Source of the DNA: Siderastrea siderea
Lineage: Eukaryota; Cnidaria; Anthozoa; Scleractinia; Rhizangiidae
Assembly: GCA_964030785.1 (NCBI GenBank)
Contig: OZ034978.1
Coordinates: 7,010,501 to 7,074,500 of the forward strand
Direction of reading: 5' to 3'
DNA length: 64,000 nt
Below the pieces are notes generated by a model that saw only the letters and a program-made list of their open reading frames with translations, was not told the DNA's origin and ran no database searches. How positions within the stretch are numbered: the first letter of the stretch is position 1; every line of letters begins with the position of its first letter. Both the position numbers and the translations under genes were made by a program. Positions 10,001 to 24,192 of this stretch are shown one piece after another.

Positions 10001-13000
10001 GTAGCGAAAGACACGACGAGTATTTCTTTGGCCGAGCGAAAACCGAAGGTCTGGGGCAAGTGACCACCAAAAAAAACAAGAAAAACCCCAGGGGCATTAA
10101 CCCCGCCGTTGTTCTCTCTGCCCTTGGGGTCCAAAATATATTATGGCCACGTAAGATACAAGCCGAAGTGGTGTAAATTTAAAAAGTTGGTGATTTATCG
10201 TATTTGTTACGTGTTTACAATGATAATATAAATCAAGACATGACCTGCCTAATCACCCTGTTTTAGCGTGCGTGACGAAGAGCGTGATGAAATGTTTTGA
10301 TCATAGCGTGACTCAGCCTGGCCTCGTAGCTCAGTTGGTAGAGCGACGGTGATCTAATCGGGAGGTCTTGAGTTCAAATCCCACCGGGGTCAAAGATTTT
10401 TCTTTGATCCCGGTTCTCATTTCTAATTTCTTTTTTAAAGGTCTGTGGTCGGGGGAAATTATGGAGGGCAGTATTGCTTACTCCTTGGTACTCATACACA
10501 CACTTTACATCATAACTGCTATAAGCTTAATAGCGACCGCGAGTTCATGCTAGCTTTCAAATTAAAGCTCGCTAGCACATTTGTCCTTGCTCTCGTCAAA
10601 GAGAAGTTAACCCCATTGAATTCCTTGTAGTTTTCTACACAAACATCTCTAAAGATTTTGGGGAAGCAAAGCAAAACTGCGCCTTTCAAAGCTTGTTATC
10701 ATCTTTGCCCTTGCTCTCGTCGAAGAGATTTTTAGGCCATTGTATCCCTAGTAATTTTCTACACCGTCTTTCATGAAGATTTTAGCGAATCGATCCTAAA
10801 CGACTGGAGACACTGCTTATGTTGACCAAAAGTTTGCAACGCATATTTGTTTCGCCGAGGGAAGTCTGGGGCAAGTGACCACCAAAAAAGAAAAAAAAAC
10901 GGGTATTACTAGACCCCGTCCTTACAGCGGGGTAATAATGTCCTTGTGGTTAAGTGCATCACTTCAAATAGAAAATGTTCACCCCAGTACATCAAGAGCA
11001 GGTGACAAAAGTTACATTGTATCATCAGAATGGCAACTGGAAACAATCTGGTGAGGATGATCATTGAAATTTGTGTTGTTTTGCAATATACTGACTTACA
11101 GTGTAATGTATACACCAGAAAATATGATACCATGTCACAACGAATTATTTTATAGGATAAGTCTCAGTCTGAAGTAAAACATGCACAAATACCAGAGGGG
11201 AAAGCGCTGAACCCTAAAATTAGACAATAAACAGAGTTGTGAATAGTTCATCTTCTCACTGGTTCTACACCCTTGTGACTATTTCACTTCAGACTGAGAT
11301 GAACTCTGTCATTTGTCTTTTGATCCAGCAGTCTTGACTCAAAACTGCACTAATCATCTTAGATGTTCATTCCCATGATTCTCACAAACTGTGTTTGATC
11401 ATGTAATGATATGGTAAGGAGAATTTACATACTGGTCACTATTGGGGTCTAATAGTAAGGGAATGATTGACAGTGGAATAATAGTGTAATTAACTGACGC
11501 AGGTAATAGTGCTTTAAGGTTGAGTTGAATATTGTTATAGAAACTGTGCGGTATAAATTGTTAACCCTTTCAATCCCAGAGTAAGTTATTCAGACATTTA
11601 AATTGGTTCTAACTTTTGAGTTTCTGGATAAAATCCTGTGGTGTGACCGTTCAAATGAAACCTCTTCAGCAGTAGTTTCACATGGTACTATTTGTTTTGT
11701 AGGATTTGAAAAAGTGAAATCTAGGATTTTTCTCAAAATTTTGCTCTGGCCACTACTAGGAGTGAAAGGGTTAAATGATTTATTGACTTTCAATCGGAAC
11801 ATCAGAGAGCGGGGGTTCAATGCTAGAGTGGTCTCTGCATTGCTCTGATGTTTCTTAGTCAAGAGACTTGACTCCACATCGTCTCTCTCCACCCAGGTGT
11901 ACAGAGGGGTACTGGCGACATAATGCTGAGAGTTACCTTGCAAAGGACAAACCTCTTATCTGATCAAGGGGGAAGAAGTAATACACCTAGTTGCTTCATA
12001 CTTTTTACTATTAAATAGTAAGGGGGAGTGATAAAATAAAGGGTTAGTCTCTAAAGAAACTGTAGTGTTTCACCAGGGGGAAAGTTAAACACATCAATTT
12101 GCAATGGATTTATCAACTGAGTTAATAACTTAAAGAAAATTTGCCACCTTAGAGAAATTCAAAACCTGACCGTCATTCCAAACATCAGAGCAAATCCAGT
12201 GAAGGGCTAATGCTTCAAAACTTCAGCTGATGAAGGGCTAATGCTAAAACATCAGCTTTTGAATTCTTATGGTAGCCAATTTACATGTACCTTATCAATT
12301 CAGTTGAAATCTCTTTTTTTGGGTGGGGGGGGGGGGGGCGTGGGAGTGGTAGAGCTATTATTGACAATCAAGTAACACAAAACAGTATAATGGAAGTGAC
12401 TGAATAGAATACACACAAAAAAGCAACATACAAGACCAGTTTCGCTGATAGCCACCCAGCCATCTTTGGCTCTCATGCCTCCAATCTCCACTAGTGGAGG
12501 TTTACTCTGATTGGTCTTAAAGCGATCGCTCAGCTTCTTAGGCATGACAGAATGCTGTGGATCATCACCACACAACACAAACAGGTTCTGTTGATAAATA
12601 ACATGGAAAGCATGATTAGCATCAATGTACTGTATCTGTTGACACGCAAAAGTCATAATAAAATGTTACCTTTCAAGTGCGGCATGTAAAAGCATGTTAC
12701 TACTTCCTAATTACTTTGCATACTTTCATGAGTTACTATTCAATCACAATTGAAGGGCTGAGAGCATTAACCGCCTTATGTCAAATTTTAGGCCGTTTTA
12801 TTTATTTATTTATTTATTTTGCTCCAAATTGCTTGAATTTTTTGCATGGGACCTTCAGCTCATTCAAATCTAGTATTGGCCATTTTTCACTGGTTTCTGC
12901 TTTGTCTATACACAGAACTCTTGCAATGCATGATAGATGACCAGCCAACTTCTGTTCCCTTCCCCCGCACTCTAATTAGGGCAACTCAGATGAAATAAAC

Positions 13001-16000
13001 TTTTGGCAACATTCTTTGAATGAATTGATGGTCCCATGCAAAAAGTAAGGCAGTGTTGGAGCAAACAAAAACAAAAAACTACTCAAAATTCAACATCAGA
13101 TGCTTATGTTCTCAGCTGGCTTCAGTTAGAGGATGGTTGATGGTAAACAAACTCAAGTTCATTATGGCCTTCAGTTGGTTTCCTTGAATTTATCCAAGGA
13201 TTCTGATTGGATTATTGCTGGGACATAAGCATTGTGAATTAATTAATTATGATTAAAATGTGGTTACACTTTTGTGCACCTTGCTATAATCACTGCTTGC
13301 CATATTCATTCATTCACTTTTAATTGATATGTGTTTAATTCAAAAGGCAGATCGAAATGCACCAATCACGTTTTACAGTCTTCACAGCCAATAACATCAC
13401 AGCTTAATTATCTGACAGACGAGTGATAACATCACAAGTTTGTCGACCAATCAGGAAAATGACCAGAGACTTATCAGATCTACTAACGATTCACAATTCA
13501 CTTGACTCTGATGATGACTTCCGCTCAGGTTGTCAAAACGTCAGTCAACATCACCTCAAACAGTCTTTCTCAGGACTACAGTACTAGTACCGCTCAAACG
13601 TAAGTTGACAGTCTCTTTCGAGTCGAGGATTGAGACTCGATTCTCGAAACTCAAAACTCGCGAGAATCAAGTATCAAGAATTGAGTATGGAGAATCAAGT
13701 CAAGAATCGAGTCTTGCGAGAATTGAGAAAATAATGAGCTTGTCTCTTGAGTGATTTCTCGATAGAATAAATCGAACAAAATAATCACAATTCAGGTCAA
13801 TTCAAAGAATGCAAGCTAAGAGTAATGGAGTGTAAACAGAAGACAGTTTGTCATTGCAGCCTGAAATAACCCATTGATACTCGGCACATCATGAAAACTT
13901 AGAGTTAAGGTGGCCGAACACGGTTTTCTTGTACCTATGCGTTAGCCATCGTTATTTTAAAACCACTGGCAGTTGGTGGCCAAAATTGGCAAGCTGCAAG
14001 TTCAACTAAAAAAGATTAGATTTTGATATGTTTTATTGGACTTAGTACCGTTGCCATGGCAACAGAGCTGGAACTAAACCAGCTTTAAATAATGGGTTTG
14101 ATTTATTTTCAGGAAATCCAGTCGTTAGATTTTTCCATTTTTTGTCTGTAGAAAACTCAGAGAAATGGTGGCCTTTTGACACTGGTCTCGTGAAGTTTTG
14201 ACAGAGAGATCTTCTGTAATTTTGTGTTTTGCATTCACACGTTTTCTGAACATGTTCTCTGTCAGATTCCAACTTTTGTTTGTAGGCAAGTTACGCGTGT
14301 TCTGAACTATTACTCTACCAAATTTCATGAAATTCTAATGAGCGATTCCGTAGAAATCAGTAAATTTCCACGAAACCATGCAGTCACAATTTTCCGGTTA
14401 ACTGCGCATGTGTTACATTTGACTGGGTTCTTGATCTTTCTCGATCTCTAAAACAATTCCTGAAAGGCAGTGTATTTTCTAATAGCATTACCTTTAATAC
14501 ACTGAAAAACAAACGTTTTTCACTCACAACAAACTGTTTGATTGTTAAGACGGAAAAAACACTTGCACAATCTTCACTGAACAAATAAAATGATCGATGT
14601 ACAGGCGCCAAGTTTGTATTCTTAAAGCTTTGAGCGCGCGCTAATTCATGTCAGCAGTACAAATCGCAGAGCGCACGCAAACTGTGTTCAGACACCATAA
14701 AACTTCACCTTTAAGACAAAGCATTTTGCCGTTTCAATCGCTGCTTTATGCTTCCTAGAACCGAAGATAATACTTTTTATGTTTTCGGTGATGACTCTAA
14801 AAAGACAATTTTCATGAAAATGTTATCATTCACACTCGCTGGGGAGAGCTTTAATTGACACACACTAAATCTCTGAACTTTTGCTTGCAACAAAGTAACG
14901 CAGTAATACTCAGCACATCATGAAAACTTTGATTTAAAAGTTCGCCTTTAAAGATACAGTATTCTGCCGTTTCAATCACCCCTTTATGCTTTGTAGAACT
15001 GATGAAGATATTACTGTTTTGTTAGCGCGCAGTGACGGCCCAAAAAGACAAAGTCATTCCTGCCAGCGCGTGCTTTAATAAAAACAAGAAAAGCCCCAGG
15101 GGCATTACCCCGCCGTTCCCCCCTCCCCTCGGGGTGTAAAAGATATTATGGTCACTCAAGATACACGCTCTAGCCTGTGTAGGAAAAGACGTGACGAGTA
15201 TGTTTGGCCGAGCAAAAACCGGAGGTCTGGGGCAAGTGACCACCAAAAAAATGGAAAATAAAAAAAACGGGTATTACTAGACCCCGTCCTGACGGCGGGG
15301 TAACAAACACTCTCTGAAGTTTTGCTTGCAAAGAAATTAATGCACTAATACTCGTTGTATCATGAAAACTTTGATTTGAAATTTCGCCTTTAAATACAGA
15401 CTATTTTGCCATTTCAACAACTGCTTTATGTTTCGTAGAACCGAAGATATGACTTTTTGGCCAATGACATCACGTTAGTGATGTCATATAGCTACTGTCA
15501 GAGCCTAAAAATCAACAATATGCATCTGTATGTGATGTCTGTCTTATGCTCTGTGAGGATGGGGCATATTCTGTGAGACGGTGGGTGGGGATGTGCACTG
15601 GGGCACTGAAACTCTTACCTTACCAGCAGCACATACCCATACAGCTTATACTACGGGAGTACGTCCCCCGGGCTTTGAAGTGTTTTGCATTGGCGAGTCT
15701 CGATCAACAGGAACTATTTAATTTTCCTTCAAATGCACTGTTTTGTATACTTGAGGTCTGGCAGGGTTTTAGTTGCACTGTAGTCCTGCGTTTACTTAGC
15801 CGTGGCACAAACTTCCACAGCAACAAACACATCAGAAATTATACACAAGATGGATTGCAAAGTAAAAACGGAAATTGCGCGGCTTGTTGCTAGCTATTCT
15901 TAAAACTGAGAAACTTGAATGGTACTAATATTAAATCCAAGTTACACTGGTGATCAAGGAATTAGATAGAGTAACATCTTTAGCTTTAGAACCATTATTT

Positions 16001-19000
16001 ACCGTATAATTCAAAGTGGCTTGAACAAATTTGCATGGTTGACAGCTGCTTGTCATTTGAACTTTTGGAATGTAACGCAATGCTTAAAACATCTCGAACT
16101 GAATGCAAGATTAACAACAACAGACATGTGACAAAGCATTCTAATAGAGACTTTTTGGACCTACTGGAAAGCAAGCCGGTTTTGTGAGAGTGAGCTGAAT
16201 TTAAACATTTTCGTACTGTTCAAAGGAAAAGCAAACGAAATTTATTCAGCTGAAGGTTGAGACCCAAAATAAACATGTGAGCTAAAAATAACTGTACCAT
16301 GGGAAATTTACAAATGTAAACATGCTTAGGTCGATTTGCGAAGCAAAAAGATGAAAATTATTATAGCTGACTTGACTACAAAGCAAGCAACTTCAATCTA
16401 CAGGGGAAATAAAATTAATATAGTTGCAAAACTATTTCAGTCATGTTTATAAACACTAGTTTGAACTGATTTCGAAGAAAATTTTGTGGATACAAGAAAC
16501 GTACATTTAATGGCAGACTCCTGTTTTGACAATACATAGAACGTAGGTGGTTAATTGAAACATCTGAAAACCAACAAATTTTAAAAATAAAGTAAAGCGA
16601 GTCACATGTCACGCAAATCACGCAGAGCTTCAAAACGGCACCCTATTGAAAGTTGACTGTCCATGAGCTCTGAAACGTATTGGATATTCACCGGTAGAAG
16701 TAAGAAATTAATAAAAGATTCAACTGCAACTTACATTTTATTTCTGAACTAAAGTTGTTAACTTTTCACTGATATTTGCCTAAATTATGCAGGCAATATT
16801 TTTCGACGGTGAGTGTTTTCGTCTATGTAAAGTCTTTGAAGAACAATGAAACAAACAGCTTTCTTCGGTTTCTTTACATCACTCACGCGCAATTTTGATG
16901 TCACGCTATAATTAACTGTCATGTAGTCACGCTGCTCGATCATGATACCAGGTTTTATAGCGGATAACCACAAGATTTTTTGGTAGGGGTTGGTGAAGGT
17001 GGGGCTGAGGGGTTTGGGTGGGACTTACCAGAGGTGTAAAAACCCATAGGTTGGCAGGATAAATTTTACCATATTGTAAAAAAAATGTCATTCGCTCTGC
17101 GCACATCGCACGCCTATGTTTATATTTGGCGGTGATGGCTCAAAAGACAATATCTGATTACACTCGCCAGTGCGTATGTAAATTTGCTTTATAAACAAAC
17201 CCGCATCACAAGAAGAGTATGAGAAGTAGTTTTCTTTCAATGCAAAAACTTTACGACCAATAAAATGATTGGTTTTATGAGGTTGTTTGTTTTCTACAAC
17301 AGATATAAATGCTGGTGTGAAAAATTTCCCTATTCGTCCTGGTTGTTTATGAATAACTACGTGTCACATGCAAAGATTTGTTTTGCAGCATTCGCAGATT
17401 CGCAAGCAAACATGCAAGCAGACACGGTCGTCTCAAACGTTGATTTTGTGCAATGATAAACATCTGATTCTTGCAAAACCATACTTTCATCTGTTTCAAG
17501 TTTCAAGTTTCAAGTTTCAAGATTTTTCAATTCAGTAGAAGGAATGAATAGGAGAGAAGATTGTTTAGTTTTACTGGTGAGCAAACATGTTGTCTTCACA
17601 AGTTGATTTCATTCAGTGATACACTTCTGCATATGATCCTGTCACAACGTTTACATCCTTTTGCTGGTTTCATAGGTCTGCATTTACAAAAGCAGTTATT
17701 GTTCTTTCTTCGAGGAATTAATTGTTTTCTCAAAACTCAAATCAAGTATGCACAATCGAGAATGTTCCGCTTCGGTGAATCTCACGAGAATCGAGTCTCG
17801 ATTCTCGACTCGATTCTTGATCTTCGATTCTCGCAAGGATCGAGTATCGAGTGTCAACTTTCATTTAAGCGGTACTGTACACTCACCCAGACGATCATTA
17901 TTTACCAACTTTTTTTTACAATCAGGTTTTCTGAAAGTGTGAGTTTTTTTTTTCAGGTTCCAAGATGTTTCGAGATATTCTTAAAGTGCCACTGGGACCA
18001 GAATTTTGGTATTCCATATTTTTACATTTTTGAACATAGTTTGTGGTTCTTAGTTACCATGCCAAATTTCAACTTATTACGACGACTAGAAGTCGCTTTT
18101 TTCGGACGGTTTTTGTCGAGATTTTGCGGCCGCCATTACTGGCCCTTGTTCCGGAAGCTGGCTTACGAATGAGCGGAAGTGACGTCACAGGCTCACCTCA
18201 AACCTAGTGCCTTCACATGGTTACTTGCCACGGGAAAGTAAATTGTCCTCGAGGAAAGATTTCTTGCCAAGTGTTTGTTGCTCGACTTTGAAATCTTCCT
18301 TGCTGCAGCAGTAATGACAGGTAGCACTTGTGTTGTACAATGCTAGAACAATAAATCCAACCACCGAGCTGGTATTTTGCTTCATTGAAGCCCTGCGAAC
18401 GGACCCGCAATGGAAAAAAGGACAATGTTCGCACTGACACAGAGTGCGAATTTCAACCCGAGAGGCATTTTGATCATTTCACGGACGAGTTTTTCCAGAG
18501 GGCTGTTCATGTCGCAAGATCCCAGAGGTCGATCATTCCATTGCCCATTCCAACTATATGGAAAAAAGAACCGAAAGAAAACATTATCTGCGCGAACAAG
18601 ACGAAAGGTAATTTACCTAATCTTATAACGCAGTTGAAGTGATAGTTTGTTTCTTTTCAACGCATCCACCATTGTGCAAAACTGATTTTCTTTTAACGTA
18701 TTTTGAAATTTATTATCGTCGAGGAAAACCCTTTCAGTTCTGCCGTCTGCTAGCGCGAAGATCCTCGGCGAATGCAATCCTGACCGCCGTGATTAAGCTG
18801 ATATAGTTTGTACTGCTTATCTTTTCCTTTTTTTAATTCCGCGTGTGTTAATTTCAGAGCAGTAATCGCTTAGAAGCATGGACATTTATTTTATAACATA
18901 CCATCCTGAATGTGGAGAAACTTTTCTCTCTTTATTCCCTGTCGGTGAACAGTCGATTGACATTATTGTTCGGGCAGTAGCAAAACTTAGGTTAGGTATT

Positions 19001-22000
19001 ATTACAACCTATAAGAATTGAAAATGGAAGACATTCCACCCCTAAAATCCCTGAGCATCTGAGAATTTGTCAATGCTGCAGCTCAAATGAATTTGAAAAC
19101 GAAGTACACTTCCTCTTATCTTGCAATAGATATGATCCAATTAGAAAATCTTTAATGGACGATATTATTAGTAAATATTCCGATTTCGATTCTTAAAATT
19201 GTATTTCTCTTAAATAGCATTGACGCTTTCACTTGTTAAAAATTAGGTTACTTCATTTACAAAGCTTTTGTATTAAGAAATGGATCAATAGACACAGAAA
19301 TTGTAAATTAATCGATTTTGCAACATTTTTTCTTTCTTTTTTCTATGTGCAATGGCATTTGTAATTGGGAATGCAAATAAAATGTTGTTGTTGTTGTTCG
19401 AGATAAAGGCTTTAATAGATCGGATCGTCGGTGCGTGGAAATTGAAGTTGGGAAAAAATATGGGTCAAATATCACACGCCACTATTTGCCTAAGGGTTTA
19501 ACAATGTTATTTCTTTTACCTGTCATAGCAATCTTAGTAAATGAACTACTAAGAAAAATGATTAAATATCAAGTTATTATTTTTTGCAGCGAATAAGGCA
19601 AGCGAAAGCTTCGTTGCCTCGGCGGTCCGCATGTTGTTGTTGAGCAGCGGAAAATTTTCCTTGTGCGCTTTTAATTTTGACTACAAATATTTAGATTCCG
19701 GTCACACAAGGCCTCCAGTTCTTGAAAAAAAAAGGTTTTGATTTATTTCACTTCTTTCGGCTCAGAAAAATTTAGCAGCGCCAAGCACTTGTGTTTCAAT
19801 GTGTTGAGTGACCACTGTACTATGATAGACACGATAAGCTGCCTGTCAGCTGACTACAACAAAAACGGTTTTTCAAGAAAGATTCCCAGACTATGCCAAG
19901 AATGGCCAAAAATCTCAATGCTTTTTTAATAATAAATAATGAAGATAAACAACGGCAGACAAAGTATCGCTTCTTTTATTTTTCTCCAGATCAATTCTTC
20001 GAATAGCCATGTCTATTTTGCCACAGGTTTACAGTGGATAAAAGTTACACAACCTACCTTGGAATGGACAACTTTGGGATCGCTGTATAGCGGCTTAACA
20101 GCTGGCTGGAGAGCGCTATCCAAGCTTTGAACAACCGAGATGAAGCGATAAATTTTATCCACCGGACAGTGACTTATCCGTTGAAAAAGAGTTATCCACT
20201 TTTTGAGCAACTGGGGCCTGAACTACAATCATTGTCTAAGCATATTTCGCTTATGTTTTGAACTCCCGCCAAATAACTCAAATAATATTGTCAACAAACC
20301 GGTTTACAAGATTATTAGTTGAAACCTCACATCAGTTCTTACATCGTACGGTGAGAAAAATTCTTCATTTGCCGAATGAAACGAATCCTCAGAGGCTTTG
20401 GAAGTTAAAGACTGTTCCGAATCATAGAAATACTCTTCGGAGGTTTCGCAGTCGACGGTAGACATCTTTAGTCAAAACACAAGGAAACGCGACTGAGGTG
20501 AGCCTCTGACGTCACAAGCTATTAAATTGCGCAATCACCCAGGAACACGTTTTCAGTAATGGCGGACACATTTTACGCGACTTTGGAGCTAAAAAATATT
20601 AGGATGGGAGGTTTGTTGTTCAGTTTTCTGGGGAAATATGAACAAAACGCGATATCCTGCAACAGAATTTGGCGGAAATAAACCTATGAATTTTCGTCTC
20701 AGTGGCACTTTAATATTCATGCACATTCCAAGTTTTTTCCATGCCCAAAAGCAAAATCAATAATACATACCTTGATTCCAGTATCTATCCAAGAGAGGGC
20801 CACTAATCTTTCTCCTTCACCAACATCAACAGTGAGCACACACTCCCAGTCATTCACCATGTGGTCCTAGTGTGTATAATGAACATAGTTTAATAACAGA
20901 AGGGGGCTCTGCACAGAATCTGCACTTAATTTTTTCTCTTTTTGCAACCTGCACTTCATATATTGTACATGTAGCTTAATTTTTGGTCAAAAGCAACCTT
21001 GTCAAAATGCTATGTAGCACACTAGGCAGGATGAGGGCCATATAATTATGTACTTCTTAACTTCTTACATAAGGCAGGAATCATGAACTCCAGTGAGAAG
21101 TAAAGGGCAAGGACAGCTGTAATTGACTGTAGGCAGCAAAGTTGCTGCCTTCCAGTACAATTTGAGAGGCATGTAAAAGAGCATCTGTGTATCATAAGAA
21201 AGACCACTTTCTGAAAAATCCATGGATAATGTTCAGGCCAGTGTTTTACAACTTTTGAGAGGCAAGCCCCACAGACACTCACCTTTCAATTTCTGTCTAG
21301 AAGTGTGCTTAACATTTCATGCACTGTGCCTTATGTATTGTAGTTCAACTTTATGTGGCAAGTAGCCTTAAATGCAAAAGTTCTTAGGGCTCATCATGTA
21401 ATCTGTTCCTCCCCTACAAATGTCTTCTTAACACAGCTGAGAGATATGCTCACTAATCACAGGTCCTTTACAGTTTTTTTGTCAAAATAATGAAATTTGA
21501 CCTAGATGTCGCCAAAGTACAGTGAATTCTAACAGTGCTTTCAATAAGCACCGACGGCTGACGAAAAGTGTCAGCAATTTTGCTCAGAAAAGTCGACTTC
21601 TTTTTGCCTTAAACTGAAGAAATTAAAAGAAGATTGTCTCAAACCCCTTGTTAATACAGTTGGTTACTCTACTCAAACCAGCTGCCTACTTCAAATTTTA
21701 TTAAAACCCCTGCTAGTACATGTATGTCACATTCCCTGATTGTTTTCAGTGCTGCGACATAGTTTGTATTCATCTCCAAATTTAACTGACTAAAACCGAG
21801 GAAATAACTCAATAAAGTACATAAGCTTTGAAACAAACCATTTCAATGTTTAAACTCCCTTCACACATAGTTGAGAGGATGTTCTCTTAAGAGAGCGTTA
21901 TTCATGACCTACACTCACAGCAGGAGTTGGTTTAAATTATAAGATGGAGATAATTATTGGTTCTTTGGGTTGACAACAGAGCACACCAAATGACACATAA

Positions 22001-24133
22001 TGGCTCTGTTAATTAATAAAATTAATAAGCAATTGTATGTGAGGGAGGAGTGTGTGAGAAGCCCAAAGAATGTCTGTGTTGGTGACTAGGCAGCAAGTTG
22101 ATTCAGATAAACTGCTGAACTACTTAGTACTGTAAGGTATACCAAAGGCGTGGCATTTGCACCAAGGCTGGAGAAAACAATGCACTGGCTTCCTGTAGTA
22201 AAGTTTTGAATTAGATGTTTCAGACTGAGTATAACAGTACACCATGGATGATCCAAGGCACCATGGCAAACAATACCAGGGTTAATACAGAAAGTAAAAT
22301 GGGTTAGCAGTAATATTCTGTGGTATTAATTCCAAAAATAGTTTATTTACAAAGATGCCAGATAAAAGACTTGATGGTTGTACACATATTAGGATGTCTG
22401 CAAAATGAGTTTCTTCTCTCAATATGATTGTCTGTAAATTTCCTTCAGAATAACACAGACAGTGTGTTACAGAGAACATGGTACATTTCTAAACTACAGC
22501 ATTTTGAAATTTACCTTCATTGCCCAAATTTTGCATACACCTACAAGATCAGTGGAGAGAAGCCTGGAAGCAGTGCCATCCCAAGTCAGACTTTGAATCA
22601 ATTCCTTGTGACCAGAACTAAAACTGTATACAAAAACAAGACACAAAACAACTACAAATAAGATTTGCAGCTTAAGGTGGCTCACAAAAGTTTTATTACC
22701 ACATGCACACTAATCATGCTACTTTTGGTAACCTACGTACATGTAAGTGAGCTGCTGTGAGTTCACACAAAAAATGAAAAGTTAACAGGAAGACTCACTC
22801 AAATTTTACAAATGTGCAGTGTTTTTTGACCAAATTTTTCCGTGGGGTTTTTGGTCGATCGACCAGCTCGACAGTCCTTTGCATATCTGTCTTGAGTTTT
22901 GTCATGTTGTGTTCTTCCAGTTGTGTTGCGTTGTGTGTTGCGATTTGCTGTGTGTTGTCTTCTTGTTTTTTCCCTGTTGTGTTGGGTTGTGTTGTGTTGC
23001 AATTTGCTGTGTGTATTGTTCTTGTCTTTTCCCTGTTTTGTCTGTCTCACATGTGTAAAATTTATGTTTATAATTTTAGTAAGAGAAGTACATGTATTAA
23101 CCCTTTAAGCCCCAATAGTGACAAGCATCTAATTTCTCCCTACAATATCCATACTTGATCAAACATACAGGTCATCAGAATAAAGGAAATGATCACCAAA
23201 CATGAAATGTCTTGATGTTTGTCCAAATTCTCTCAACTAGTTCCATACGAAATGTATGGAGATCACTATAGAGAATATGCATATTTTGATATTGGGGCAT
23301 AAAGGGTTAAAATTACCTGCAAACATCCCATGGTGAATCTGGGTCCAAGATGTGGATGCCATTTATGATCTGTGTCCTAAAACATTGAATAGAATAGTAA
23401 GAGAATGGTCTGTCTCGAAAAGGTATTGTTTTTGAACCATTTGGCACTGCATATGGGACAGGTGTTGGTCACTAAGTCAGAAAAAAAGTACACTAATTTT
23501 TTGTCTACATTTAAAAATGGTGGATACATTTTAGCTGTTTTTGTATGAAAAAAAAAACTTTTAAAATTTTTAACTTTTTTAACTTTTTAAATTTTATTTT
23601 CTCATTTGAAAATGATGTCATGGCGACATCGAAACATTGTGCTTTTTCACTTATTTTTATTCTTAAACATTTAAAAAAGACTTGTTAAAAAGCCCAACCT
23701 GTGTTTTTTTGGGGGGAGAGGGGGGAGGGAGGAGGAAAACCAAAGCACCCAGAGAAAACCCTGAAAGCAACTAAAACCCACCCACCCACATAATAGTGTG
23801 ACGGCAGCCCATAATTCAAACCCAGTCTACATTGGTAAGAAGAAAGCATTTACACCACTGCACCACCTTTATGGGTTGGAACAGGAAAGAAAAGTGTCCA
23901 CTTAAATTGTGGCTAAATGTAATTTAGGCAGTCAATGCAGTCGGGAATTACTACCGTGTCATGGTACAACTACCATATTATTTATATTTTATTATTTATT
24001 ATAGACACCACAGGATTTGTACATAGTTAGATCACATGTTGTTCTACTAATGCAAAGTATTATACGATCATTCCATCATGTAGCATATATAAGCCAATGA
24101 ATTATTATCATTATCATTATTATTATTTTTATT

Positions 24134-24192
<59 letters not shown>

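Larger units (their letters stand above)
13581..17877. mobile_element. 4.3 kb element with GTACCGC inverted ends, TACA duplication
   Basis: The left end reads AGTACCGCTCAAACGTAAG; the right end, complemented, reads CAGTACCGCTTAAATGAAAG. Both continue into subterminal GAATCGAGTCTCGATTC-type repeats (13,610-13,740 and 17,745-17,850). TACA occurs on both sides (13577-13580, 17878-17881). No transposase frame is visible, so it is non-autonomous. The superfamily is uncertain; the subterminal repeat style is CACTA-like. Confidence 0.65.
17985..20709. mobile_element. Kolobok-like THAP element, decayed
   Basis: The ends are AGTGCCACTGGGACCA and, complemented, AGTGCCACTGAGACGA, flanked by TTAA (17981-17984 and 20710-20713). 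Subterminal TGACGTCA-type sites lie at 18180 and 20509. The interior has a THAP remnant (plus), a candidate acidic first exon (minus) and two nested repeats. TTAA duplication plus THAP protein is the established Kolobok signature. No catalytic domain is left. Confidence 0.75.

Noticed and set aside
10320..10392. Functional tRNA gene
   Set aside because: The anticodon stem does not pair, U33 is missing, and the T stem has two mismatches; it is the head of a SINE.
17561..18172. 203-codon open frame
   Set aside because: It runs across the right end of the 4.3 kb element and the left end of the THAP element, and has no domain signal.
22799..23158. Cys/Val-rich frames
   Set aside because: They come from the GTTGTGTT-rich tandem and run into a MITE.
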